This document shows positions 47,260 through 57,752 of a stretch of 64,000 nucleotides of DNA, one piece after another. Below the pieces are notes generated by a model that did not search any database, was not told the DNA's origin, and saw only the letters and a program-made list of their open reading frames with translations. Both the position numbers and the translations under genes were made by a program. Position 1 is the stretch's first letter. Each line of letters opens with the position of its first letter. This DNA comes from Lepidurus packardi (Eukaryota; Arthropoda; Branchiopoda; Notostraca; Triopsidae), in NCBI GenBank assembly GCA_023053545.1, contig JAKZAN010000006.1, forward strand, positions 315,001 to 379,000. The letters are read 5' to 3'.

Positions 47260-49924
47260 ATGAGTAAAGGCGTCCAGTTCTTGGGGAGCAAGATTAGCTT
47301 AATTTCCAAATCGGAAATCCGCTATGAAGGCATTTTATTTAGCTTAGATACCAACGAATCTACGTTGGCGTTGGCCAAAGGTAAACAACCCTCCAAACAA
47401 AACTTTTCCTTTACTAAAGGCTTCATTTATCTACTTAACTCTAAAAACGCTTTGTAATCAATATAGTCAGGTCGTTTGGTACTGAAGAACGGCCCACGGG
47501 TAGGCCAGTTGCTCCCAGAGATGAAGTTTTCGAATTTATTATATTCAGAGGCCAGGATATCAAGGATATCCGACTCTGTGAACCTCCCGTCCAACCTCCA
47601 ACTTTACCAGGTGGCTTAGCTTACGATCCTGCCATTGTACAAGTAACGTCTTACTAAAATCCACCTTTTTTTTAAAGTAAACTAACTTTTTTACTTTGTT
47701 TAGCATTCTGCCCCTCCCGTTGGAGCAGGATTCCATCAACCACCGGGCCCTTCCTTCGTTAAACCCGCCTTTGGACCCGTAGGAGTGCCAGGCTTACCTG
47801 GATATCAGGTAACAATGCTTTCTGTACTCTTAACTAACGTTCATTCTTGAAATTAAACGTTAATTAACAAGTTTCAACGACCTTTGATGATAAAATTGGA
47901 GTTACCGATTGATTTCCATGAAACCAAACACGGCTAATGCTGAGGAAAATCTTATTAAACTCAGATTTCGATCTTTCCGTTCACCTAGAAAAGTTGCTAA
48001 TCGATCTTTACGTTCTAATTAGGGATTCCCTGGTTTGGTTGGAGGCGCAGAAGGTCCTGGAACTGCTTTACCGCCTCAAGTTAGTGGATTGACGGCAGGA
48101 TTAGCTGGTTTGCAAATCCAACCCCCGGTTTCGTCCAGTGAGTTAGGAACAGTCACTAGTCCGCCCCATCCCGACCAAGCCGAAGATGGTCAAGGTTTGA
48201 ATTAATGAGCATTTTATTTCCTAAAGCATGCCACTTTTCCTCCCGCAATATTCCCTTTCAGTAAGAAGTTCGCTTTGGGGGGCTTTAAACCCAATTTTTT
48301 TTTATTGATTTGGACATTCTTTTCTGATTGTTTGGCTTTTGCACATGGCATGTTTGGTATTGTAATGCTCATTTGTTTTCCCTGGAGGCTTGGAGGTGTT
48401 CAGTTTCCTTATCGCGTTTTTAAGCAAAAGAATGTAAATTAAATTCTTCTAATTCAATTTTGTGTGCAAATTAGATTTTGCAGCAATCCGATCATCGGCT
48501 TCCACGCCCACTGGAGCTCACGGAGCTCGCAAATCCCCCACAATTGACCAAAGCACGCAAGTGAGCGGTGGACCTAACCGAGATGACCGCCGAACTAGCA
48601 GGTAATTACTACTTATTGCATAAAATTAATTGAAATTAATTTAAAAAAATCTGAAAAAATTTCTATTAAATTGAATAATTTATTGGCAACAAAATTAATA
48701 TAAATTAATGGAAAAAAGCATTCGTTTCGTACAAAAACACCCATTAAACTAAATAAAACCTGTGATATTTGAAAAAAAAAATCCAAGACAAATTTTCGAT
48801 TTTTTTAAAAAAAAATTTCAAGAATCTTATAGTCTTTTTTTTTTATTACAGTCGCGGTTCAAATTCACAACAAAGGACCAGTCAGCCTTACAATGAGCGG
48901 AACCAAAGGCCGTTCTACCCTCGAGGGGGCGGGACCGTCGGTCGTGGAGGCATGGGCGGAGCTAACGGCTCTCCGATGGGACAGCCAAGAGGGCGGGGCC
49001 GTGGCCGAGGTGGGACCGGTAGCTTTAACCGCTTCCCGGCCGGGAGTGGCTTCGCGAAATCCAAGGACAAGCTCAAATTCGACAGTGATTACGATTTTGA
49101 TACGGCGAATTTGGAGTTTGAAGAGTTGAAGAGCAAAATGTCCAAGATGAAGATTGGCGGCGACATGCTGATGGTCGGCCCGGTGATTAATGGGGACGAA
49201 ACGAAAGAGGCAGCCAAGGACCGAGAAGAGGAAGCCGTCGAAGGCACCAGTGAAGTACACGATGTGTTGGAAGAACAACATCCTGCGCCCACGGAGGAAG
49301 AAGGGAAAACCGAAGGCGGCATGGGCTACAATAAAACCAAGTCTTTCTTTGATAACATCAGCTGTGAAGCGCAGGAGAGGAGCAAAGGCAATATCCATCG
49401 CACGGATTGGCGACAGGAGCGCAAGTTGAATACGGAAACCTTTGGAGTTTCAGCCACCCGCGGAAGGGGCGGGTACCGAGGACGAGGGTACAACCGAGGA
49501 GGAATGGGCGGTTACCGTGGCAACGATTATGGGGGTAAAGAATTGTATTCTTTCTTTATTTTGACTACTTTTTATTAGGGAATGGAAAGAGGACAAGAAC
49601 TAATCAAGGTTTTCTTTCTTTATAGGAGGGTATTATTACAACCGTGGCGGATATCGCGGTGGTTATCGTGGCAGAGGGCGTGGCAATAGTTCCATGGGGG
49701 AACGGAGTCAGAATCGAGACGATCAAGGTGGTCGAGAAGGACAAGATCAAAGAGCTGGTGGCCAGCAACAGCAGAGGAGGGCATGGGTGAGAGAAGCTTT
49801 CAGTTTTGAGGCTCTTTGTGGGATTTTCTTATGGATTTTGATTTGAATGTGGATTTGGATTGTTTTGGAATCCTGTGAGGAAAGACTAATGTGATATTTC
49901 TCTTAGCAGGATAACAGGGCATAG
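47260..49924 (+). CDS. LSM14: LSM14 / trailer hitch RNA-binding protein
   Basis: Translation repressor and P-body component that binds the helicase DDX6/Me31B. Exons 47260-47380, 47467-47642, 47704-47808, 48023-48194, 48475-48601, 48852-49534, 49626-49786 and 49907-49924 give 520 residues. Order: N-terminal LSm fold ([35 protein letters not shown]), a Pro/Gly-rich middle, FDF motif ([11 protein letters not shown], near 313-323), FFD box (KSFFDNIS, near 397-404), TFG box (LNTETFGVS, near 426-434), and a C-terminal RGG-rich tail. The last exon has two acceptors three bases apart (NAGNAG), allowing one residue more or less. Intron 3 and the introns after the stop hold snoRNA-like elements. The first junction after the stop is 66 nt downstream, so that spliced form could be an NMD target. 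Confidence 0.93.
47885..47943 (+). ncRNA. Box C/D snoRNA-like element A (LSM14 intron 3)
   Basis: C box TGATGAT (47885-47891), conserved core TTGGAGTTACCG, D'-like TTGA, C'-like ATGAAAC and D box CTGA (47940-47943). The D box ends 79 nt before the 3' splice site of the same intron. The terminal stem is weak. The D' guide side is conserved with elements B-D; the D-side guide differs. Confidence 0.68.
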
Positions 49925-50073
49925 TTGGAAAGAAGAAGGTTCACATATTCCCCTCCATGACAGCCCAACGTTAAAATTTTTGCATCTATGGTAAGTTTGT
50001 TTTGCGTTACTAAAGTTACTTCCGTTACTAAAGTGAAATTTAGTTCATTTTAGACTTATTTAGTTGAAATACT

Positions 50074-50131
50074 GTGATGAGAACTTTGGAGTTACCGTTT
50101 GATTCCATTTGAAAACAACTTTGCTAGCTGA
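50074..50131 (+). ncRNA. Box C/D snoRNA-like element B
   Basis: C box GTGATGA (50074-50080), core TTTGGAGTTACCG, D'-like TTTGA and D box CTGA (50128-50131). It sits in the first intron after the LSM14 stop (49991-50212), with the D box 81 nt before the acceptor. The D-side guide is diverged from the other copies. Confidence 0.68.
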
Positions 50132-50757
50132 TTTTATTATTGTTTAATTTTTAAGATATATTAGAATGGGAATGTATGATTAATTTTGTGTTTTTCTGCT
50201 CTGGATTTCTAGGTACTTCATCTTCAATTCATATTTTTTCACTGTCGTGATCTTGGCGTGTACAAATTCCTGGGGACAAGAGGAAGATTTATGATCACAC
50301 TGGGGCGTTTTTCAGTGGTGTGGGATATGCATAACGTTTACTGGAACCTTGGATGGATTTGGGCCAATAGAATTGTTTCGTGGGATTATTTCAGGACCTG
50401 TCGTTGCATTTTTCTGACGAATCCCAGTTCCTTTTTAAAACGGCAAGAGTAAAGCGAAGCAAAAGTGAGTTACATTCATTCTAATATTAAGAAATGTATT
50501 TCTAAATATTGGTTAATAAGTTGCGGTTAATAATCACATGTTAGTAAATATCTTAATAAAACAATTAGTACGAACCTATTAGGAATAAGTTATTCTTTTC
50601 TCTCCCTAGTTACAATGAGAAGATGGGAGAAAGAGGCTCACATCACATTAGTCCACCTAAACCACCGCCCAACGTTAAATTAGCACCTGGTAATTAATGA
50701 CTTCTAAATTAAATAAAAAAAATTCAATCGCCTTGGATTTTTTTTTTTTTTAATCTT

Positions 50758-50821
50758 GTGATGAAACTTTTTGGAGTTACCGTTTGAATCCTTATGAAAC
50801 CAAACTTCGGCTGTTTGCTGA
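50758..50821 (+). ncRNA. Box C/D snoRNA-like element C
   Basis: C box GTGATGA (50758-50764), core TTTGGAGTTACCG, D'-like TTTGA, C'-like ATGAAAC and D box CTGA (50818-50821). It lies in the intron 50690-50893, with the D box 72 nt before the acceptor. Its D-side guide CTTCGGCTGTTTG is shared with element D. Confidence 0.72.
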
Positions 50822-51058
50822 TTTAAACCTAATTAGCTAATTAATGACAGCATTATACGTGTTCTTGTTTAACTAATTCTCGAAAACTTTTAGTTTTTGG
50901 CAAGATGCCCCATGTTTCATCGCCGTTTTTCATCCCTTTTGCGTGTACAAAGTCGTTGGAGAAGGAATTTGTGGACAGCCCTCATCTCAAAAGTTGCATT
51001 TGGTAATTCATTCCATAATCACATATATTTTTTTAGTATTTTGACTATTAAGTCTATA

Positions 51059-51121
51059 ATGATGAAACCTTTTGGAGTTACCGTTTGACATTCATGAAAC
51101 TAATCTTCGGCTGTTTGCTGA
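51059..51121 (+). ncRNA. Box C/D snoRNA-like element D
   Basis: C box ATGATGA near 51059-51065, core TTTGGAGTTACCG, D'-like TTTGA, C'-like ATGAAAC and D box CTGA (51118-51121). It lies in the intron 51003-51198, with the D box 77 nt before the acceptor. Nearly identical to element C over its whole length. Confidence 0.72.
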
Positions 51122-51600
51122 CTTTCACCTAATTCTAAAAAAATAGAGCTTGATTTTGAATCCGAAATTAATTTTGTGGAATTTTTGTATCTTGGCAGTT
51201 TGTTGGGTAGAGACGCCCCGTCATCTCGAATTTGTGCGTTCATTATCGTCATCTATGCGTGTATAAAAAGTGGAAGAACTATACTGAAGAGACCAAGAAG
51301 ACATGTTATGGTACATTTTGTTGAAAAAGCTGCCACATCTGAGCTGCTTTCTTTGTGTGGAAGTTTACTAGAATGGAAGGAACGTTGCGAAGGATATTTG
51401 GAGCCAACCAAACGGATTCTACATGGAACTAATTTACTTGGCGTGATTAGTGTAAAAGGACAGGTTGGAGAACATGTTTGGTTGCAAGAAAGAAGGAAAG
51501 AGGAGGAGCTACGTTTAGTTTTGGGTCAGGGCGGTTTTGGGATATGTAAATCAGCTGGGTCCTTTTTGAAAAGGGCAACTTGGATGGATTAGTGATCGTA

Positions 51601-52121
51601 AAAGCTGGATTAAGACAAGTTAAACGTAGGCTAAGTTACCTTGTAGCGTTCCTCATTTTTTTTTTTTATTCACTGCGTTTAAATGACTGGAAGAGTGAAG
51701 ACGTTGAAAATGTGACGTGAGCTTTGAGAACAAAGTAAGCAGCGGAATGCAATGGAAGATTGCTTTTGTTTGACTATTTGTCATTCTTTTTGGAAAAAAC
51801 CCCAAAATTCCGTTGTTTTTTTTTTAAAACTTTCCGAAATTAAAGAACTGGAGAAGTGTGGACGGAATATTTGGAAAATGTTAGTGAACACAACAGATTT
51901 TGGCTAATATAAAAACACAAAACGAAGAAATACAAAGAAATTGGAAACCAAAGTTTTTGTTTCGGGGATTCCTTGCGTTAATTTGACAAAAATCGTGTAT
52001 TTATGTGCAACACATCCACCGCTGTTGAAATTCGAAACAGAAAACTGAACTGATCTCCAAACCCCCGAAAAAAAGTTGTCAATTTTTCGTTTTTTTTTCA
52101 CATTTTCATTTTTCCGAAGAA
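51601..52121. other. Spacer between LSM14 extension and ZC3H15
   Basis: T-rich and A-rich runs, and the 3' UTRs of two convergent transcripts. No gene seen. Confidence 0.5.
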
Positions 52122-53736
52122 TTAATCATCGTCCAGTTCCAAGTTTTCGAGGTCTTCGTCCAAATCATCCAAGTCTTCCTCGTTGAAAAGGTTTTCATCA
52201 ATAGGTACGCCCCCTGTAGCTTCTTCCAAGAGATCTTAAGAGAAAATGACCGGAATTCAAGTATTTCAAAAATAAATCCATCAGAAATTAATGCATGCAA
52301 ATACGGATAATTACCGTTAGCTTGGGATCCATTGGCGCATTGGAATTCCCGAGTGTCGGAAGCCTTGGTGACTCCATCTGTTTTCACTTCATCGCATTCC
52401 AAAGCATCCAAATCCAATTCGCGGTACTAATAAAACATTGGAAATCATAAGAAATTAGATTTCAAAATAAAATCCAAGAATTTTACCATCTGATCTTCTT
52501 CCTCGTTTTCCCGAGGCAGGTTCGAGGTATCAAAAGCCTCATCGCCATCTTCGTAACCTTCATTGGTAGCCAAATCGGGGTTAAACGTAAACATTTCACG
52601 ACCCGACAACTAAAAACCGTTTAAAATGGAATATCTGTCGTGTTTTTGATAAGATCAAAACTCGAGCCAGCTCAAAACTTACGCCCACTGACTTCCCAGC
52701 TTTGTATTCCGCCTTCTTACGGTCGGATTCCTTGCGACTGGCGTCTTTCCTCTCCTTGAGCTTGCGTTTCTTCCATGCCAAAAAGGTTTCCAAAGTAACT
52801 TTGGTCTGTTTAGGACCTAAAGCTGCTCGTTCTCGTTCAATCAAGTCTTCCAGCGAGAGTTCATCCTTCTTATCGTCCTTCTTCTTGTCCTGGTCAAGGT
52901 AAATATATCATTATTACTATTTCCCTTCTATAAATCGTAATTATTGGATATATTCTTGAAAAAACCGTGTCGTACTTTCTTCAAGATGAAGCCAGGAGGA
53001 AGGGCGTGTTTATAAATACAAGTTCCGCCATTAGGACACTCCCAAAACCAGCCATACTTGTTCTTTTCCACCGCAGTGAGGAAAAACTTGCAGATAATTT
53101 CGGTTTTCGTGACCATATTTTTATTCGCTTCGCCATGTTTCTTCTCGACGACTTCCATAAGCTTGGCTTCATCCCAATCGCCCGAGTTTTCTTCCTTATT
53201 GTCGTCGTCTCGAACGTCGCAATACAAACTACGCTTCTCAGCTTTGCGTTCAATCTCCAAGTCGTGGGAAAATTTGCATTTGTCGCCTTTGCCGCAGTTT
53301 CCAGTTTTGAAGAACGCACAGAGAATAGATTTGGGGTCCACTCCTAAGAAGAAGAAAGGGTTTTGAACGTTGAGTTTCGATTAGAGTGGCAAACAGTACC
53401 TTTCTCTACTTTCTGGACGGGTCGGAACAACTCGTTGATTTCCTTTTGCTTTTTAGCTTCAGCTTCCTTCAGTTCTTTGTCAATGCGTTTCTGTTCTTCC
53501 AGTTTACGAGCTACGGGAGTGCCCCCGCTTTTGACTTGCTGTTGAACCTGTTGGATGAATTTTTGGTTCTTGGCACCTTTCTTGTTCTTCAAGCCAAAGG
53601 TCTTGTCCTATGGGAATTCATCAAAGTTTAATAGGAGAATAAGTAAGGGGTTTTAAGTAATAGAAACCTCAATGATCTTCTCCTTTTTCTTCATCTCAGT
53701 CTTCTTGCTAGCGCCGGAATTAGTCTTGGGAGGCAT
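52122..53736 (-). CDS. ZC3H15: ZC3H15 / DRG family regulatory protein 1
   Basis: CCCH zinc-finger protein (DFRP1, yeast Tma46) that binds and stabilises the DRG1 GTPase on translating ribosomes. Exons 53668-53736, 53400-53607, 52976-53343, 52683-52889, 52487-52609, 52315-52426 and 52122-52234 give 399 residues (human 426). It opens [20 protein letters not shown]; two fingers follow: C-x7-C-x5-C-x3-H in [19 protein letters not shown], and a second ending in [11 protein letters not shown]. Then comes the DRG-binding DFRP region ([31 protein letters not shown]) and an acidic C-terminus ending LELDDD. It is divergent from prefoldin subunit 4. Confidence 0.95.
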
Positions 53737-54351
53737 TGTAGTGTTTAATGTAGTTTAGCCTGGAAAGATTGTACTTTTTAGTGGGAGTTTTATTACACTA
53801 CAGTACTTCATATTTACGGTTTAGTTTGGGTGGGTACTTACCTTAATTAAGAGAACAAAAAAAGCCGCAGCCTAGGTAAAATTGACTAAAACCTATCAGA
53901 CGAAATGAACAAGTTTTGTACAATAAAGACAGAATTTTACACGCCACGAGCATGCAATGCACTGCAAGAAGCAAAGCAGCATGCACCGCCCTCTAGCCAA
54001 TGGCCGAGCAACGTTGCCACATAGGGGTTGGCGCGGAAATTGAGTCGGGTTAAGTCTTAACGCTATATTCTTTCCTTATATTCATTCTAACTTTATCTGA
54101 AATCCCCTTACATTGACTTGAGAATTGCTTGACTTAATACACTGGCTAAAAAAAACAATGTCTACATTAATATGCCTTTAAACTCTTATTTTCAAATCTT
54201 AACGGTGATGGCGCCGTCTGTCTTGCTTCGGAAAGGTCACTTTAGACACTAACCATCTCTCTACTTCTGGCTTCTTCTGTAGCGGTTTCTGTGTTTACAA
54301 TTGTTAAAAGTTGGCTTATTTCGGTGTGAATTTTACATTCTAAACAAAGGA
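53737..54351. promoter_or_regulatory. Divergent promoter region of ZC3H15 and PFDN4
   Basis: 615 bp between divergent start codons. GC content rises around 53940-54050, where an unmapped pair of promoters is likely. No RNA gene or repeat seen. Confidence 0.45.
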
Positions 54352-55447
54352 ATGGCTAGCAAAGGAGGAATGAATTCGGTAAGTACCGTTTTTTATTATA
54401 TATTTCATATATACACACAGTTCTAAGACAACAATGAAGTTCTTAACCTCGTGCTGTCAACTCATTTAACCCCTGAGGCTAGGCAACCCCACAGCTTTTT
54501 CCCTGTAAATTATTTTTATGGGAAAAAATATCTTATGAAATAATTTTAAGATACTTTTTCTTACACTTTTATCAGAAAATGCACATAATATTAATAGTTA
54601 TATTAGTTAAGACGACGTTGAATATACCAAATTCCCTAAAGGTTCTTTTATGAATTTATGTAATTTCTTTTATGTAAGGCTATTCATTCTTGAAAGTTAT
54701 TCATTGTTGACTACAATTTGGCTTCCCATAAGAAACTTACAAGCACAAGATCGGTCAACCATATCGCGTACGTTCAATTGAGCAACTGAACGGTTTTTCT
54801 TTAGAAGATTTGAAGATTTTATGGTCGAAAACCTGTCAACGTCTGTTAGACCATTTGAAAGATTTGAATGAGATATTTTTTCGCGGTCTCGTTGTAGGAC
54901 ACTGACATCCACATCACATTGGAGGATCAACAGAAGATTAATAAGTTTGCGCGTCAGAATGCGAAATGGGAAGAACTTAAAGACGAATTGAATAAGAAAG
55001 AGGTTAATAGTATTCCTTTGTCTTCGTTTCTTTCGTTCATCTCTTTTGTCCTATTCCAATTCCTATTAAAATTGGTGTTTGTCCTAAAAGAATGATGTCA
55101 AGAACCTTGAAGACGCTGGCGATGAATTGCTTTTAGCCGAAGATGATACTTTGCTTATTCCTTACATGGCCGGTGAAGTGTTTGTGAATCTTACCTTGGA
55201 AGAAACGCAGGTAAACATTCAAAATGAGCCAATTGACCTCTGTTGCAAGCTTCCAAGTTGGGCAATTTTCTGTATTTTTGGTTTTCTTGTCTAGGCACGT
55301 TTAGAAGAAGCTAAAAAGAAGCTGAAATCCGATATTAGCAGCATTAGTGAGGAATGCGAGAAAATCAAGTCGATTATGAGCGACTTGAAGACGCAATTAT
55401 ACGCCAAATTTGGCAACAGCATAAACTTAGAAGCTGAAGACGATTAA
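54352..55447 (+). CDS. PFDN4: Prefoldin subunit 4
   Basis: Beta-class subunit of prefoldin, the hexameric co-chaperone that hands actin and tubulin to the CCT chaperonin. Exons 54352-54378, 54898-55002, 55091-55210 and 55295-55447 give 134 residues, equal to the human protein. Two coiled-coil helices (ITLEDQQKINKFARQNAKWE and LEEAKKKLKSDISSISEECE) flank the beta hairpin (LLIPYMAGEVFVNLTLEETQ), with an acidic C-terminus. AATAAA is at 55589-55594. Confidence 0.95.
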
Positions 55448-57559
55448 AGAGTCCTAATTTCTGGGGATGATCTGTTTATGTTCCTTTCGCGAACTTTGCT
55501 AACTGCATTAACTTGGTTGAACACAAAGTTTCAACCACCAACGCTTGTTTTGGGTTAAACCATATGCCACGTGAGTCTTATGCGTTTCAATAAAGACATG
55601 GCAGAGTCTCGTGTGGCCTTATTAGGGGGGATTCTATTGAACGTGAGATGGAAAGAAAGCGTCTATAGTTTTTGTAGCACGCTTTCTTTTCGCTTCATTC
55701 TAGTTAACTTTCGTCGCCCGTTTCTATCACTTCGTGCAGAAATGGACGATTAAAGTGGTGCGGAGAAACACATACACCAAACGTGATGACCAAACATGGA
55801 AGTCTTAACCACAAAACGAGTTTTCTGTAACTAGTATAACTATGAAACTGAAACGCACAAAACGTCTAGGTTTTGTGCATTTCACAGATTTACATAGAAG
55901 CAGTGAAAGGAAGTGCGGTTACTGTCCGTTAGGCAGCAAGCTTAGGTACATTACTGTCAAGAGCTTGGTTGCGGAATGTTCTGTCAAATTATAAACATCC
56001 GTAAATTGCTGACGTAATTTGCTTTGGCCTCCAAGCGTTTCAACAAGGTTGTAGAGGATGGTAATGCTCATATGAAAGCATGGGTAAACCAGTTATTCAG
56101 CTGAACTATCAAGCGTTGTCTTCTTTTGCTTAAAGGGATTTTTTAAATTTATTATTTTCCTCTTAAAACGATGCCAAGGCCGGGTTTTGTTTGAAAACAT
56201 AGCCAGTTTGGGACAAAAAGGACGCTTTTAATGTAGGACATATTCCTTGGCCCGTTAAGAACCGAAAAGTTCCACGGATCTTTACTATTTTAACGTGTGC
56301 CCATAAAAGAAAATGATGAAGTGGGCTGGATATTCATTGGTTATGTCAACAATAGAAATCCAGGAGAATTATGGCGGTTCGCGGGCAATGCACTGTACCT
56401 GATGTACTCAAGCGGAGACAACAGGCAACTAAGCGTGGCCAAAACCTAGCAATTGAACCTAAATAGAACTGTACAGTTTATAAACAGAAAACAGCGTCTC
56501 GTCATTCCTGCACATCAAATTGTGACACTTTAAGGTCGCGTAAACAAACCCAAGTTGCGGGAAACCTGATACACATCTATAAGACTTCTTGGAGATTTCT
56601 TGGAGAAAGGATATCCTATTGGCTTCCGCTAAAAGGTGCACGAAGTAGGCCATCACCTTTGTGAAAAACAGGCTTGAACGAAGGTAGAAAGGTAGAGGAG
56701 GAAAGAAGAAGAACCACCGCCCCCCGCCATCTTTCTTTGTCAACGACTTTTCGTCGTGCCTGAGGGCGTTTTCCCCCACGCGTCCTAGTTTTCATCACCG
56801 CCAAGAAGATGGAAGATCCCATAGTTAGGAACCAGAAAACGAACTTACATAAAAAGTAAAAATATAAACAACACAATTTCTAAAACCATGAAGCAAACCT
56901 TCTAAATCGTGTTTTTTTCGATGAGTTTCTGTCTCACGCTTTTTATTTTTTTTCTCACGCATCCTGCGTTCGTGTAAAGGGAAATTGAAGAGCCTCTACT
57001 CGTTAAGATCCTCAAATTACGTGCATAGGATTTCTTTACAGATCAAAGTTTGAAAGTAAACCGAGTTACTAAGGCGATTTTGCAGTCAAAGCTGAAAAGT
57101 TTATTTTTTGACGTGAACTGGTTTTCCTTGAGCGAGGATTCGAGATAGCCAAATTGTTAAGTGGCTCGGGCTTTAACTGTAGTAATAATTTCAGGTTTTT
57201 AGAAGCTCGATTAAGCGTTTTATGACATGTTGGTTTTAAGGGAAGTTCGGGCTTTGCTGCGCACGCTATGGACCGAAGCTAGATTGTTTTTTCAGCGTCT
57301 GGGTTTCTAGCTAAGTGAAGATTGGAGATAATCCAAGTCTCTAGGAGAACGATCTGAATCTATCTGCAAAATGTCAATTTTTTAAAGTGGAAAACAAGCG
57401 AGTTATGCGCTGTTGATCGGTTTAAGCAAGTTTGGGCCACACCGCGAGGGTTCGCGCGTTTGGGGTCGCTTGCCGGTTACCCTGAACCCAACGTTGGGGG
57501 TTGGCTGGGCTGCTTTGTCATACGGAGAAGAAGGGAAAGCCCTGCCATGGGCGAACCTT
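55448..57559. other. Gene-free spacer
   Basis: The prefoldin 3' UTR is at the left. The minus-strand frames around 56459-56876 overlap in two phases and match no family; I see no exon chain. No repeat of note. Confidence 0.5.
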
Positions 57560-57592
57560 TATAAAGCAGCCGCCGGAGCTCGAGAACAGTGT
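57560..57592 (+). promoter_or_regulatory. TATA box and initiator for the BRICHOS-like gene
   Basis: TATAAA at 57560-57565 is followed by an ACAGT initiator whose A is at 57588, 28 bp downstream, the usual spacing. That gives a 5' UTR of about 165 nt before the ATG at 57753. Confidence 0.6.
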
Positions 57593-57752
57593 AGAAGCTA
57601 CCTAGCTTCGTTGCTATAAGGATAAAAACTTTGCAGTGTCCGTCTTACTGGATTAAACTGGTGTATTTCTGTATATAGAACGGTCTATTTTACAGAAGAC
57701 AAATTTAACGTGTTTCGGAATAAGTAATAGAACCCTTTACACTCCCCCCACG

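Larger units (their letters stand above)
49925..51600 (+). other. Spliced non-coding extension of LSM14 (snoRNA host exons)
   Basis: After the LSM14 stop the consensus splice sites continue: exon to 49990, 50213-50464, 50610-50689, 50894-51002, and from 51199 onward. None of these exons extends the LSM14 frame. Exon 1 (to 49990) and exon 3 share GCCCAACGTTAAA and a similar GAAAGA-rich start. Exons 2, 4 and 5 share a GCGTGTACAAA- or GCGTGTATAAA-like block followed by GGAGAA/GGAAGA-type sequence. The pattern suggests an exon-intron block copied in tandem. The 3' end of the transcript was not located. Confidence 0.6.

Noticed and set aside
48865..49398. 177-codon minus-strand frame
   Set aside because: Antisense shadow of the long LSM14 exon with the FDF, FFD and TFG motifs.
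56459..56876. Two overlapping minus-strand frames of 86-106 codons
   Set aside because: They overlap in different phases, are rich in Phe/Arg low-complexity sequence, and match no family; no supporting splice structure.
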